Positions 26,335-37,393 of a DNA stretch of 64,000 bases are shown piece by piece. Made by a program: the position numbers and the translations under genes. Positions within the stretch are counted from its first letter, which is position 1, and the number at the start of each line of letters is the position of its first letter. The DNA is from CAVQBC01 sp963848415. GTDB lineage: Bacteria > Actinomycetota > Thermoleophilia > Solirubrobacterales > Solirubrobacteraceae. The stretch is from NCBI GenBank assembly GCA_963848415.1, contig CAWKDN010000001.1:372001-436000 (forward strand), written 5' to 3'. The notes below the pieces were generated by a model that saw only the letters and a list, made by a program, of their open reading frames with translations, did no database searches and was not told where the DNA came from.

Positions 26335-26922
26335 GTGGAAGCCGCGCACACCCAGCACGACCATCACCACCACGAGATGCCGACCTCCGGCAGCGCGCTG
26401 ACCGGCGTCGCGATCTCGGCGACCCTGCACTGCCTGACCGGGTGTGCCATCGGCGAAGTCGCGGGCGTAGCCATCGGCACCGCCCTGGGCTTCTCCGACC
26501 TCGGCACGATCGCCCTCGCCATCGCGCTCGCCTTCCTGTTCGGCTACGCGCTGACGAGCCTGCCGCTCCTGCGCGCCGGGCTCGCGTTCGCCACCGTGGT
26601 CCCCATCGCGCTGGCCTCGGACACGCTGTCCATCGCCACGATGGAGGTCGTCGACAACGTGATCCTGCTGATCATCCCCGGCGCGATGGACGCCGGGCTG
26701 GGCGACCTGCTCTTCTGGGGCAGCCTGGCGGTCGCGCTCGTGATCGCCGGCGTCTTCGCCGTGCCCGTCAACCGCTACCTGATCGCCCGCGGCAAGGGCC
26801 ACGCGGTCGTCCACGAGACCGGCATCCACGGCGGTCCCTCGCCGCGGCTGGTCGGGATGATCGCGGCCGTCGCCGCGGTGTTCGGCACGGCGGTGCTGGT
26901 CGCCGAGCTCGTCGGCTCCTAG
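26335..26922 (+). CDS. DUF4396 membrane protein with His-rich N-terminus
   Basis: 195 residues from GTG 26335; the upstream ATG 26314 lies inside the operator and is rejected. The N-terminus MEAAHTQHDHHHHE is a likely metal-binding segment. About five membrane helices follow, the first containing SATLHCLTGCAIGEVAG with two Cys and a His, as in the DUF4396 family. A copper- or nickel-type operator upstream suggests a role in metal homeostasis. Transport or chaperone activity is unproven. Confidence 0.82.
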   Translation: MEAAHTQHDHHHHEMPTSGSALTGVAISATLHCLTGCAIGEVAGVAIGTALGFSDLGTIALAIALAFLFGYALTSLPLLRAGLAFATVVPIALASDTLSIATMEVVDNVILLIIPGAMDAGLGDLLFWGSLAVALVIAGVFAVPVNRYLIARGKGHAVVHETGIHGGPSPRLVGMIAAVAAVFGTAVLVAELVGS

Positions 26923-27794
26923 TCTGCCGCCGGGCGCAGCGCGCCGACGTAGACGCCTACCAGCACCAGCGGGCCGCCGAGCAGGAGCGCGGCGCCGATC
27001 GGCTCGTCGTCGAGCCAGGCCGAGACGAACACCGTCACGAACGGGATGAGCACGAACACGTAGGCGAAGCGCGACGCGTCCCAGTGCTCGAGCACGACGA
27101 CGTTGAGCACGAACACGAGCCCCGACCCGACGACCACCAGGTAGGCGACCGCGAGCCACGTCTCCTGCGCCTCCGGCGCGACGATCGGCTCACCCAGGGC
27201 GAGCGCCCCGGCGAGCAGCATCGCCGCCCCGACCACCATGCCGAGCGCGTTCATGGTCACGGGATGCACGCGCGGGAAGCGGCGCACCACGATCGCCGCC
27301 TGCCCGAAGCAGAACGCGCTGCCGACGAGCGCGAGCACCGAGCCCAGCGGCACCGACTCGCGCAGCGAGGCCTGCGAGATGACCGCGATCCCGGCGAAGG
27401 CGATCAGCGCCCCGCCGACGGCCACGGGCCGCACCCGTTCCTCGCGCTGGAGCGCCGCCAGCAGCAGCGTCGCCAGCGGGACCAGCGCCAGCACCGTCTG
27501 GCCGACGCCGGCCTGCACCTCGACGAAGCCGACGTAGAGCAGGGCGAAGGCGGCGCCGACGTTGAAGACCCCGTAGAGCGCCGCGCCGGTGAGCGCGCGC
27601 CCGCGCGGGATCTCCAGCCGCAGCATCGCCATGACGGCCAGCAGCAGCGCCGCGGTGAGCCCGAAGCGCAGGGTGCCACCCCACAGCGGCTCCAGCTCGC
27701 GGTTGCTGAAGCGGATGCCGACGGCGTTGCCACCGGTGAACAGCGCGCTGCCGAGGAAGGCGGCGAGCGCGATGCGCTGGGCGCCGGATCGCAC
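26919..27794 (-). CDS. EamA/DMT-family exporter
   Basis: About 291 residues from GTG 27794, ten hydrophobic helices in two EamA repeats (LRFGLTAALLLAVMA; ...LIPFVTVFVSAWLDDEPIGAALLLGGPLVLVGVY). EamA proteins export amino acids or other small metabolites. It follows the response regulator by 23 bases and is probably co-transcribed. Its stop codon overlaps that of the DUF4396 gene on the other strand through CTAG. Substrate unknown. Confidence 0.88.
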   Translation of the reverse strand: MRSGAQRIALAAFLGSALFTGGNAVGIRFSNRELEPLWGGTLRFGLTAALLLAVMAMLRLEIPRGRALTGAALYGVFNVGAAFALLYVGFVEVQAGVGQTVLALVPLATLLLAALQREERVRPVAVGGALIAFAGIAVISQASLRESVPLGSVLALVGSAFCFGQAAIVVRRFPRVHPVTMNALGMVVGAAMLLAGALALGEPIVAPEAQETWLAVAYLVVVGSGLVFVLNVVVLEHWDASRFAYVFVLIPFVTVFVSAWLDDEPIGAALLLGGPLVLVGVYVGALRPAAD

Positions 27795-27817
27795 CGCGCG
27801 GACGCTACGCAACGCCG

Positions 27818-28501
27818 TCAGGCGGCGACCCCGCGGACCGGTTCGAGGCGGCCCAGTCCGGCGTCGCGCGCCTTGATCGCCGCCTGCGCGCGGTCGCTCA
27901 CGCCGAGCTTGTTCAGCACGGCGGAGACGTGGTTGCGCACGGTCTTGGGGCTGACGTGCAGCGTCAGCGCGATCTCCCCGTTCGGCCGCCCGGCGGCCAG
28001 CAGCTCGAGCACGGCGCGCTCGCGCTCGGTGAGATCCGGGAAGGCGCGGGCGGGACGATCGGGGACCTCGGCGAGGTAGGCGGCGAGCCGGCGGGCGGAG
28101 GCCGCGCCGAGGATCGCCCCGCCGCGGCCGACGCACCGCACCGCCCGCAGGACGTCGTCCTCGCCGGCGCCCTTGAGCCCGTAGCCGCGGGCGCCCGCGC
28201 GGATCGCCGCCAGCAGCGACGGCTCGTCCTCGACGGCGGCGAGCACCAGCACGCCGATCGCCGGAAGCTCGTCGCGGATGGCCCGCGTCACGTCGACGCC
28301 GGTGCCGTCGGGCAGGTGCAGGGAGGTGACGAGCACGTCCGGCCGGAGCTCGACGGCCAGGGCGACCGCCTCGCGGGCGCTGCCGGCCTCGCCGGCCGGC
28401 TCGAGGTCGGGCGCGTCAGCGATCACGGCCCGCAGGCCGGCGCGGTAGAGCGCGTGGTCGTCGGCGATCAGCACGGACAGGACATGACCACGGTCGCTCA
28501 T
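27818..28501 (-). CDS. NarL/LuxR-type response regulator lacking the phosphoacceptor Asp
   Basis: 227 residues from ATG 28501 behind GAGG. The receiver has the acidic pair LIADDH and the conserved Lys110 (GYGLKGAG), but the phosphoacceptor position reads DVLVTSLHLPDG, i.e. Ser60 in place of Asp. The conserved Thr/Ser is Ala (VLVLAAV). The LuxR helix-turn-helix near residues 155-210 (LTERERAVLELLAAGRPNGEIA, SPKTVRNHVSAVLNKLGV) is intact. It is therefore probably not activated by phosphorylation. No sensor kinase is adjacent; the gene is divergent from the acylase and upstream of an EamA exporter. Confidence 0.88.
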   Translation of the reverse strand: MSDRGHVLSVLIADDHALYRAGLRAVIADAPDLEPAGEAGSAREAVALAVELRPDVLVTSLHLPDGTGVDVTRAIRDELPAIGVLVLAAVEDEPSLLAAIRAGARGYGLKGAGEDDVLRAVRCVGRGGAILGAASARRLAAYLAEVPDRPARAFPDLTERERAVLELLAAGRPNGEIALTLHVSPKTVRNHVSAVLNKLGVSDRAQAAIKARDAGLGRLEPVRGVAA

Positions 28502-28611
28502 GTCCTCATCACACGCCGGGCGCGCCGCCCGCATTCCGCCGGGCGCACCTCCCGGCCCGACGGGACGGCGTGACCTGGTCGCCGGGACGGCGCGAGCGGG
28601 ACGATCGCCCG

Positions 28612-31035
28612 ATGCCGCGCTCCCCGCATCGCCAGCTCGTCCTCGCCTGCCTGGCCGCCCTCACCGCTCTGATCCTCGTCCCCGCGGCCGCCGGCGCCGG
28701 CGAGCGGGTGGAGATCCGCCGCACGACAGGTGGCGTCCCGCACGTCGAGGCGCACAGCTACGGCGGCGTGGGCTACGGCCAGGGCTACGCCTACGCGCAG
28801 GACAACGCCTGCACGCTGGCCGAGTCGATCGTCACGGTCGACGGCGAGCGCTCCCGGCACTTCGGCCCCGAGAAGAGCACAATGCCCTCGGGCTCCTCAC
28901 CCGCGGTGAACAACCTGACCTCCGACTTCTTCTGGCAGGGGCTCAAGGACGCCGGGACGGTCGAGCGGCTGCTCGACCCGCAGACGCCGAACGCGCCGTC
29001 CGCCGCCGCCCGCGAGCTGGTCGGCGGCTTCGCCCGCGGCTACAACCGCGTGCTGCGCGAGGGCGTGCGCGACCCGCGCTGCCGCGGCGCGGACTGGCTG
29101 CGCCCGATCGCCGAGCTCGACCTGTGGCGCCACTACCACCGGCTGGCCCTGCGGGCGTCGAGCGGCGCGTTCGTGAGCGAGCTCGTCGCCGCCGCGCCGC
29201 CGGCGGCCGCCTCTAGCTCCGCATACTCCGCATACTCCGCATACGCCGCGAGCCGGCGCGCCGAGCCCGACCCGGACTGGTGGACCGACCGGTTGGGCGA
29301 CGCGAACGGCCACCGCGGCTCGAACGCCATCGCCGCCGGCCGCGACGCCGCCGGGCGCGGCGCCGGCCCCGGCCTGCTGCTCGCCAACCCGCACTTCCCG
29401 TGGCGCGGCGAGGAGCGCTTCTACCAGTCCCACGCCCGCGTCCCCGGCAAGCTCGACGTCCAGGGCGTCGCGCTGCACGGCCTGCCGCTGCCGGTCATCG
29501 GCCACAACCGCGACGTCGCCTGGACGCACACCGTCTCCCCCGCGCGGCGCTTCACGCCGGTGCAGCTCAAGCTCGAGCCCGGCGACCCGACCGCCTACCG
29601 CTACGAGGGCCGGCTCGAGCGCATGACGCCTGAGCGGGTCACCGTGCAGGCGCGCAGCGCCGGCGGCGCGCTCGAGCCCCGCTCGCACACGTTCTGGCGC
29701 ACCCGCTTCGGTCTCGTCGCCAACCTCGCGGGCGGCGCGCTGCGCTGGGACACGAGCCACGCCTACGCGCTGGCCGACGCCAACCTCTCCAACCTGCGGA
29801 TCATCGACACGTGGCTCGACATGGCCCGGGCACGCAGCGTCGACGGGCTGCGCCGCGCCCAGGAGCGCCACCAGGGGATCCCGTGGGTGCACACCATCGC
29901 GGCCGACAGCCGCGGCGTGGCCCGCTACGCCGATCATTCGGTCGTCCCGCACGTCACGAAGGAGAAGATCGCCGCCTGCCTGCCGCCCGGCCTCCCCCAG
30001 GCCGTGTTCGCGGCCGCCCGGGTCGTCACGCTCGACGGCTCGCGCGCCGAGTGCGGCTGGGGCAAGGACCCCGACGCGATCGAGCCGGGCCTGTTCGGGC
30101 CGCAGAGCCTGCCGGCGCTCGAGCGCACCGACTTCGTGCAGAACTCCAACGACTCGCACTGGCTGTCGAACCCGGCCGCCCCGCTGACCGGCTTCTCGCC
30201 GATCGTCGGGCCCGAGGGCACCGAGCAGGGCCTGCGCACGCGCCTGGGCAACGACAGCATCGCGCGGCGGCTGGCCGGGACCGACGGCCTGGGCGCCCCG
30301 GGCTTCACGGTCGAGCGCCTGCGGCGGATGCTCCTCGCCAACCGCAGCCTGGCCGCGGAGCTCGTGCTCGACGAGCTCGTCGCGCTGTGCGAGGCCAACC
30401 CGCAGATCACCCTCGCCGACGGGCGCGTCGTCGACGTCGCGGAGGCCTGCCCCGCCCTGCGCGACTACGACCGCACCGGCGAGCTCGGCGCGCGTGGCGG
30501 CTGGCTGTTCACCGAGTGGTTCAACCGGGCCGCCGGGCGCACGATCCCGCCGGGCTTCTGGGCCGACCGCTTCGACCCGGCCCGGCCGCTGACCACGCCG
30601 GCCGAGCTCAACCTCGCCTCGCCGCGCAACCTCGCCTCGCTCGGGGAGGCGGTGCAGGCGCTGCGCGACCGCGGGGTCGCGCTCGACGCCCCCTTCGGCG
30701 CCGTCCAGGTCGGGCCGACCGGGATCCCGATCCACGGCTGCAGCGCCGGCTGCTACCAGGCGATCTACGGCTCCACCGCGCCGGAGGCGCAGGCGACCCG
30801 CTACGGCGAGGTGACCGACGGCTCGACGTTCATCATGTCCGTCGAGCTGGGCCGCCGCGGCCCGCGCGGCGAGGCGATCCTGACCTACTCGCAATCCGAG
30901 GACCCGACGTCGCGGCACTTCTCCGACCAGACGCGGCGCTTCGCCGCCAAGCGCTTCCTGCCGCTGCGCTTCCGCGCGCGCGACATCCGCGCCGATCCGC
31001 AGCTCGAGGTCGAGCGGCTGGCGGTCGAGGGCTGA
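28612..31035 (+). CDS. Secreted penicillin acylase family (Ntn) hydrolase
   Basis: About 807 residues from ATG 28612 with a signal peptide (RQLVLACLAALTALILVPAAAGAG, residues 7-30). Alpha chain, linker and beta chain follow; the autoprocessing site is GHRG|SNAIAAG with Ser237 as nucleophile. Later NDSHWLSNP and the downstream beta-chain Asn/His region fit the family that includes penicillin G acylase, aculeacin A acylase and acyl-homoserine lactone acylases. Substrate cannot be told. The linker holds three copies of a 9-bp repeat (AYS triplets). GTG 28570 is an alternative start. Confidence 0.9.
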   Translation: MPRSPHRQLVLACLAALTALILVPAAAGAGERVEIRRTTGGVPHVEAHSYGGVGYGQGYAYAQDNACTLAESIVTVDGERSRHFGPEKSTMPSGSSPAVNNLTSDFFWQGLKDAGTVERLLDPQTPNAPSAAARELVGGFARGYNRVLREGVRDPRCRGADWLRPIAELDLWRHYHRLALRASSGAFVSELVAAAPPAAASSSAYSAYSAYAASRRAEPDPDWWTDRLGDANGHRGSNAIAAGRDAAGRGAGPGLLLANPHFPWRGEERFYQSHARVPGKLDVQGVALHGLPLPVIGHNRDVAWTHTVSPARRFTPVQLKLEPGDPTAYRYEGRLERMTPERVTVQARSAGGALEPRSHTFWRTRFGLVANLAGGALRWDTSHAYALADANLSNLRIIDTWLDMARARSVDGLRRAQERHQGIPWVHTIAADSRGVARYADHSVVPHVTKEKIAACLPPGLPQAVFAAARVVTLDGSRAECGWGKDPDAIEPGLFGPQSLPALERTDFVQNSNDSHWLSNPAAPLTGFSPIVGPEGTEQGLRTRLGNDSIARRLAGTDGLGAPGFTVERLRRMLLANRSLAAELVLDELVALCEANPQITLADGRVVDVAEACPALRDYDRTGELGARGGWLFTEWFNRAAGRTIPPGFWADRFDPARPLTTPAELNLASPRNLASLGEAVQALRDRGVALDAPFGAVQVGPTGIPIHGCSAGCYQAIYGSTAPEAQATRYGEVTDGSTFIMSVELGRRGPRGEAILTYSQSEDPTSRHFSDQTRRFAAKRFLPLRFRARDIRADPQLEVERLAVEG
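29221..29247 (+). repeat. Triple 9-bp tandem repeat in the acylase linker
   Basis: GCATACTCC, GCATACTCC, GCATACGCC follow directly on each other and encode Tyr-Ser-Ala units around residues 204-212, about 25 residues before the Ser237 cleavage point. Confidence 0.8.
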
Positions 31036-31041
31036 GCGTCT

Positions 31042-31473
31042 TCACGCCGGCGGCGGGAGCGGCACGGCGACCAGCTCGAGCTCGTCGATGCCGCTGAAGT
31101 CCGCGGGATTGCAGGTGTAGAGCGGAAGGCCGTTGGCGATGGCGGTCGCGGCGATCATCGCGTCATAGGCCCGGGCCGCCGTCTTGCGTCCCGAACGGCG
31201 CAGCGAGGCGGCGACGCGGCCGAAGGCACGGGCGGCCTCGGAGTCGAACGGAAGCGGGTCGAAGTCCGCCTCGGCCTGCTGGACGTGCGCCTGGCGTGCA
31301 CCGCGCTCGCCCTCGTCGCCGGCGACCAGCGGGCCGACGGACAGCTCGGCGAGCGTCACCGCACTGATGAGCGGTTCGGCGGGCAGCGCCGTGTCGTCGG
31401 CGAGGCGCCCGAGCAGGATGACCGTCGAGGTATCCAGGATCCCCCTCGCCGCTCGCCCGGCCGTTGCGCTCAC
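31042..31473 (-). CDS. VapC-like PIN-domain toxin
   Basis: 143 residues. Acidic PIN residues are visible in GILDTSTVILL (Asp14), AELSVGPL (Glu about 43), AYDAMIAATAIANG (Asp about 108) and CNPADFSGID. PIN toxins cleave RNA. The start codon overlaps the antitoxin stop (ATGA), the usual toxin-antitoxin coupling. Confidence 0.9.
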   Translation of the reverse strand: MSATAGRAARGILDTSTVILLGRLADDTALPAEPLISAVTLAELSVGPLVAGDEGERGARQAHVQQAEADFDPLPFDSEAARAFGRVAASLRRSGRKTAARAYDAMIAATAIANGLPLYTCNPADFSGIDELELVAVPLPPPA

Positions 31474-31706
31474 AGGCGCGGGTCCACGGTGTCGTCGAGG
31501 TCGTGCTTCAGCGCGACCGGGTCGACGGCGGGCAGTCGGCGCCGGCGTTCGAGCAGCGAGGCGGCGGCCAAAGGCGGGCGGGCGAGCGGGCGGAGCTCCG
31601 CGACGGCGCGTCCCGCCCGCGTGATCGTGACCCGTTCGCCGCGGGCGACCCGATCCACCACGTCGCCGCCGTGGTTGCGCAGGTCGCGGATGCTCACGTC
31701 GGCCAT
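31470..31706 (-). CDS. Phd/YefM-type antitoxin of the PIN toxin
   Basis: 78 residues from ATG 31706: MADVSIRDLRNHGGDVVDRVARGERVTITRAGRAVAEL-type N-terminal fold, then a disordered C-terminus that would bind the toxin. GATACA at 31721-31716 lies 9 bases before the ATG. The longer upstream frame is rejected because it crosses the operator. Confidence 0.9.
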   Translation of the reverse strand: MADVSIRDLRNHGGDVVDRVARGERVTITRAGRAVAELRPLARPPLAAASLLERRRRLPAVDPVALKHDLDDTVDPRL

Positions 31707-31715
31707 GCCGACCAC

Positions 31716-31732
31716 TGTATCACGCGTGATAC
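31716..31732 (-). promoter_or_regulatory. Antitoxin operator
   Basis: A perfect 16-bp palindrome GTATCACGCGTGATAC (31717-31732) overlaps the probable -10 of the antitoxin-toxin operon. It is the expected autoregulatory site. Confidence 0.75.
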
Positions 31733-31830
31733 CTATCAGCGCGCTCCCCGAGAATGCGTGCGAGCGAACGCTGTCCTCGCCGTTGTCCTTCGCTTCGACG
31801 GCGCCAGGCCCGTCGGCCCTTACATCTGGC

Positions 31831-33057
31831 ATGTACAGGCGCCTCGGCTCCCGTCAGGCTTGCGGTGTGACCGGATCCGGCGACAGCACCCTGCCCTCCA
31901 GCGTCCAGCCGGTGGCTTCGCTCAGCTCGCTGCGGAGCGCGTACGACGTCCCCGACGAGGTTGCGTACTTCAACACTGCCAACCTGGCCCCGCACCTGCG
32001 AGCCGTGCGGGCGGCCGGCGAGGCGGCGCTGGATCGTCGGGGGAGGCCGTGGTTGATCGGCGCCGAGGATTGGTTCACCGACGTCGAGCGCCTGCGGACG
32101 CTCTTCGGAGAGATGGTCGGCGGCGACGGTGAGGGCGTCGCGATCATCCCGGCGACGAGTTACGGGTTCGCGGTCGCCGCCCGCAACCTGCCGCTCGAGC
32201 GCGGCCGGCGGGTTCTGGTCCTCGCCGAGGAGTATCCCTCCGGCATCTATGCGTGGCGGTCGGCGTGTCGCACGACCGGCGCGGAGATCCTCACGGTCGA
32301 GCGCGAGCAGCGCCAGAGCTGGACCGACGCCGTCCTGACCGCCCTCGACGACAGCGTGGCGGTCGTCAGCGTTCCCAACGTGCACTGGACCGACGGCGCC
32401 CTCGTGGATCTCGAGGCGGTCGCCGCTCGCGCCCGTGATGTCGGCGCACGCCTTGTCATCGACGGCAGCCAGTCGATCGGGGCGATGCCGTTCGACGTCA
32501 CGGCACTTCGGCCTGACTTCGTCATCACCGTCGGCTACAAGTGGCTGCTCGGCCCGTTCGGCGTCGCCTACCTGTGGGTCGCCGACGAGCACCGCGACGG
32601 AGAGCCGATCGAGGAGAACTGGATCCTGCGCGCCGGCTCAGAGGACTTCGCACGGCTCGTCGACTACCGCGACGACTACGCGCCCGGCGCCCGGCGGTTC
32701 GACGTCGGACAGCGAACCCAGTTCGAACTCCTCCCGATGGCCATCGCCGCGCTGCGGCAACTGACCGAGTGGCAGATCCCGCGAGTCGCGGCCGCGCTCG
32801 GCGTGTGCACCGCCACGATCGCCGAGCGTGCCGCGCGACTCGGCCTCGACCCGCTGCCCGTCGACCAGCGCGGCCCGCACATGCTCGGCGTTCAACTGCC
32901 GGCCGACGCCCGCAAGCAGGTGCTGCCGACGCTCGCGTCCACCGGCTGCTACGCCGCTGTCCGAGGCGAGTCGCTGCGCATCTCCCCACACCTGCACGTC
33001 TCCGATGACGACCTCGAGCGGCTGTTCACCGTCCTGAACGCGATAGCCGAGACCTGA
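31831..33057 (+). CDS. Aminotransferase class V family PLP enzyme
   Basis: About 408 residues from ATG 31831; GTG 31867 is equally possible. The fold-type I features are VAIIPATSYGFAVAARNL near the N-terminus, the PLP Asp in LVIDGSQSIGAMPFD and the Schiff-base Lys in VITVGYKWLLGPFG. Relatives include cysteine desulfurases, isopenicillin N epimerase-like and kynureninase-like enzymes. No Cys loop for desulfurase activity is evident. GC content and codon bias are somewhat lower than in neighbours, and it abuts a toxin-antitoxin pair, consistent with transfer. Confidence 0.82.
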   Translation: MYRRLGSRQACGVTGSGDSTLPSSVQPVASLSSLRSAYDVPDEVAYFNTANLAPHLRAVRAAGEAALDRRGRPWLIGAEDWFTDVERLRTLFGEMVGGDGEGVAIIPATSYGFAVAARNLPLERGRRVLVLAEEYPSGIYAWRSACRTTGAEILTVEREQRQSWTDAVLTALDDSVAVVSVPNVHWTDGALVDLEAVAARARDVGARLVIDGSQSIGAMPFDVTALRPDFVITVGYKWLLGPFGVAYLWVADEHRDGEPIEENWILRAGSEDFARLVDYRDDYAPGARRFDVGQRTQFELLPMAIAALRQLTEWQIPRVAAALGVCTATIAERAARLGLDPLPVDQRGPHMLGVQLPADARKQVLPTLASTGCYAAVRGESLRISPHLHVSDDDLERLFTVLNAIAET

Positions 33058-33154
33058 GCGTGGGGCGCGGTCGCGCCGCCCTGACGCGGGAGGGCCAGCC
33101 GGAGCCGCCCGCGCACGAGTCGTGGTTCGACGAGACGCTCGCCGCACGGCCGGC

Positions 33155-36034
<2,880 letters not shown>

Positions 36035-36097
36035 GGCTTCTAGGGTACCGAGCCGCCAGAGGCTTGCCGACCCCCTCGCGGCCCCGGTTTCACACGT

Positions 36098-36484
36098 TCA
36101 CACCGCCGGCAGCGGACCGTCCGAGGCCTCGCCGGCCGGCGCCGGGGCGCCCGGCGGCGTGGCCGCCGCCGCGCGCGACTCGCGGCGCTTGCGGCGCTTG
36201 TCGCGGTGGCGCTTGACCTGGCGCGAGAGCTCCTCGGCGACCAGGTTGAGCGCGTGGCGGTGGTCGCGACCGGCGTTCGAGGCCCGCAGGCTGGTGCCCT
36301 TGAGGTGCAGCGTCGCCTCGGCCAGCGCCTGCTCCGAGGTCCCCGGCAGGTGCTGCTCTGAGAGCTCGACCTCCAGCACCGCCACGTCGGCGACCTGCCG
36401 TGAGACCTTCTCGAAGCGGCGCGCCACCTGCTCGCGCAACTCGTCGGTGACCGGTAGGCCGCGTCCCTTGACCTCGATGCGCAT
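36098..36484 (-). CDS. hpf: Ribosome hibernation/stabilisation factor HPF (short form)
   Basis: 128 residues: MRIEVKGRGLPVTDELREQV, VLEVELSEQHLP and the basic helix NLVAEELSRQVKRHRDKRRKRR typical of HPF/YfiA. A Pro/Ala tail of about 25 residues replaces the C-terminal dimerisation domain of long HPF. It dimerises or silences ribosomes in stasis. AGGAG lies 6 bases upstream. Lies between comF and secA as in many bacteria. Confidence 0.92.
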   Translation of the reverse strand: MRIEVKGRGLPVTDELREQVARRFEKVSRQVADVAVLEVELSEQHLPGTSEQALAEATLHLKGTSLRASNAGRDHRHALNLVAEELSRQVKRHRDKRRKRRESRAAAATPPGAPAPAGEASDGPLPAV

Positions 36485-36568
36485 GGGACTCCTCTCAGGG
36501 CGGATGCGGAGAGTGATGGTAAGCGAGCGGCTGCGCGTTGTGAACCGCTGGTGATGGCGCCGGCGCGC

Positions 36569-37330
36569 CTACAGCGTCCGCGCGTAGGTGACGGCCGCGA
36601 CCCGGTGGGCGCCCGCCGCGCACAGCGCGGCCGCGCAGGCCTCGAGCGTCGCCCCGGTCGTGTGGACGTCGTCGACGAGCAGCACCGCCGGCGGCGCGCG
36701 CCGGCGGCCGTGGATCTCCAGCCGGCCGGCGCGCCTGCGCTCGGGGGCGCCGGCGCGGGCCTGACGGCCGCTGCGGTCGCGCCGGCGCAGGCACGCGTCG
36801 AGCGTGAGCTCGGTGCGGGCGGCGAAGCGCGCCGCCAGCGCGCCCGCGGGATCGAAGCCGCGCCGCCGCCGGCGGCCAGGGTGGGGCGGCACCGGGACGA
36901 CGACCCACTCGTCCCGGCCGGGCGCCCGTGGATCGCCGGGTGCGACCGCGACCGGCCCGGCCGCCGGCCAGACGGTGGCGGGCCCGCGCGCCCGCAGGTC
37001 GGCGGGCAGGTTGGCGGCGAGCTGGGCGGCCATGACGTCGGCGACAGCCGGCGCGCCGCGGAACTTCAGCGCCGCCACGAGCCGGCGCGCCGCGCCCTCG
37101 TAGGCCAGCGGCGCCCACGCCCGGCCGAACGCCGCCCGCGCCGCCGGGCAGCGGTCGCCGCGATGCCGCGGCAGGGCGCAGCGCGAGCAGCATGCCGTGC
37201 CCAGCCACGGCAGCTCGCGGGCGCACGCCGCGCACAGCCGCGCGGAGGCGTCGGCCAGCGGCGCGCGGCAGGCCGGACAGGCGGGGGGCGCGAGCAGCGC
37301 GAGCAGCTCGGCAAGCGGTGAGGCGATCAC
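36569..37330 (-). CDS. comF: ComF-family phosphoribosyltransferase-like protein
   Basis: 253 residues. N-terminal zinc cysteines PACPACRAPL...LCAACAREL...CCSRC, a type I PRTase fold and the PRPP loop VLLVDDVHTTGAT near residue 215. ComF is linked to DNA uptake in competent bacteria but is conserved in many that are not known to be competent. First gene of the comF-hpf-secA series. Confidence 0.92.
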   Translation of the reverse strand: MIASPLAELLALLAPPACPACRAPLADASARLCAACARELPWLGTACCSRCALPRHRGDRCPAARAAFGRAWAPLAYEGAARRLVAALKFRGAPAVADVMAAQLAANLPADLRARGPATVWPAAGPVAVAPGDPRAPGRDEWVVVPVPPHPGRRRRRGFDPAGALAARFAARTELTLDACLRRRDRSGRQARAGAPERRRAGRLEIHGRRRAPPAVLLVDDVHTTGATLEACAAALCAAGAHRVAAVTYARTL

Positions 37331-37393
37331 GGTCGAGCCATCGTGACGCTCCCGGGCGCGCGGATCAGCACGCGAACGTCACAATCCTGTGCC

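Noticed and set aside
29221..29247. A mobile-element target duplication
   Set aside because: Three adjacent in-frame 9-bp copies with no element between them are better explained by slippage.
28897..30918. A 673-codon minus-strand frame
   Set aside because: Shadow of the penicillin acylase-family gene on the plus strand.
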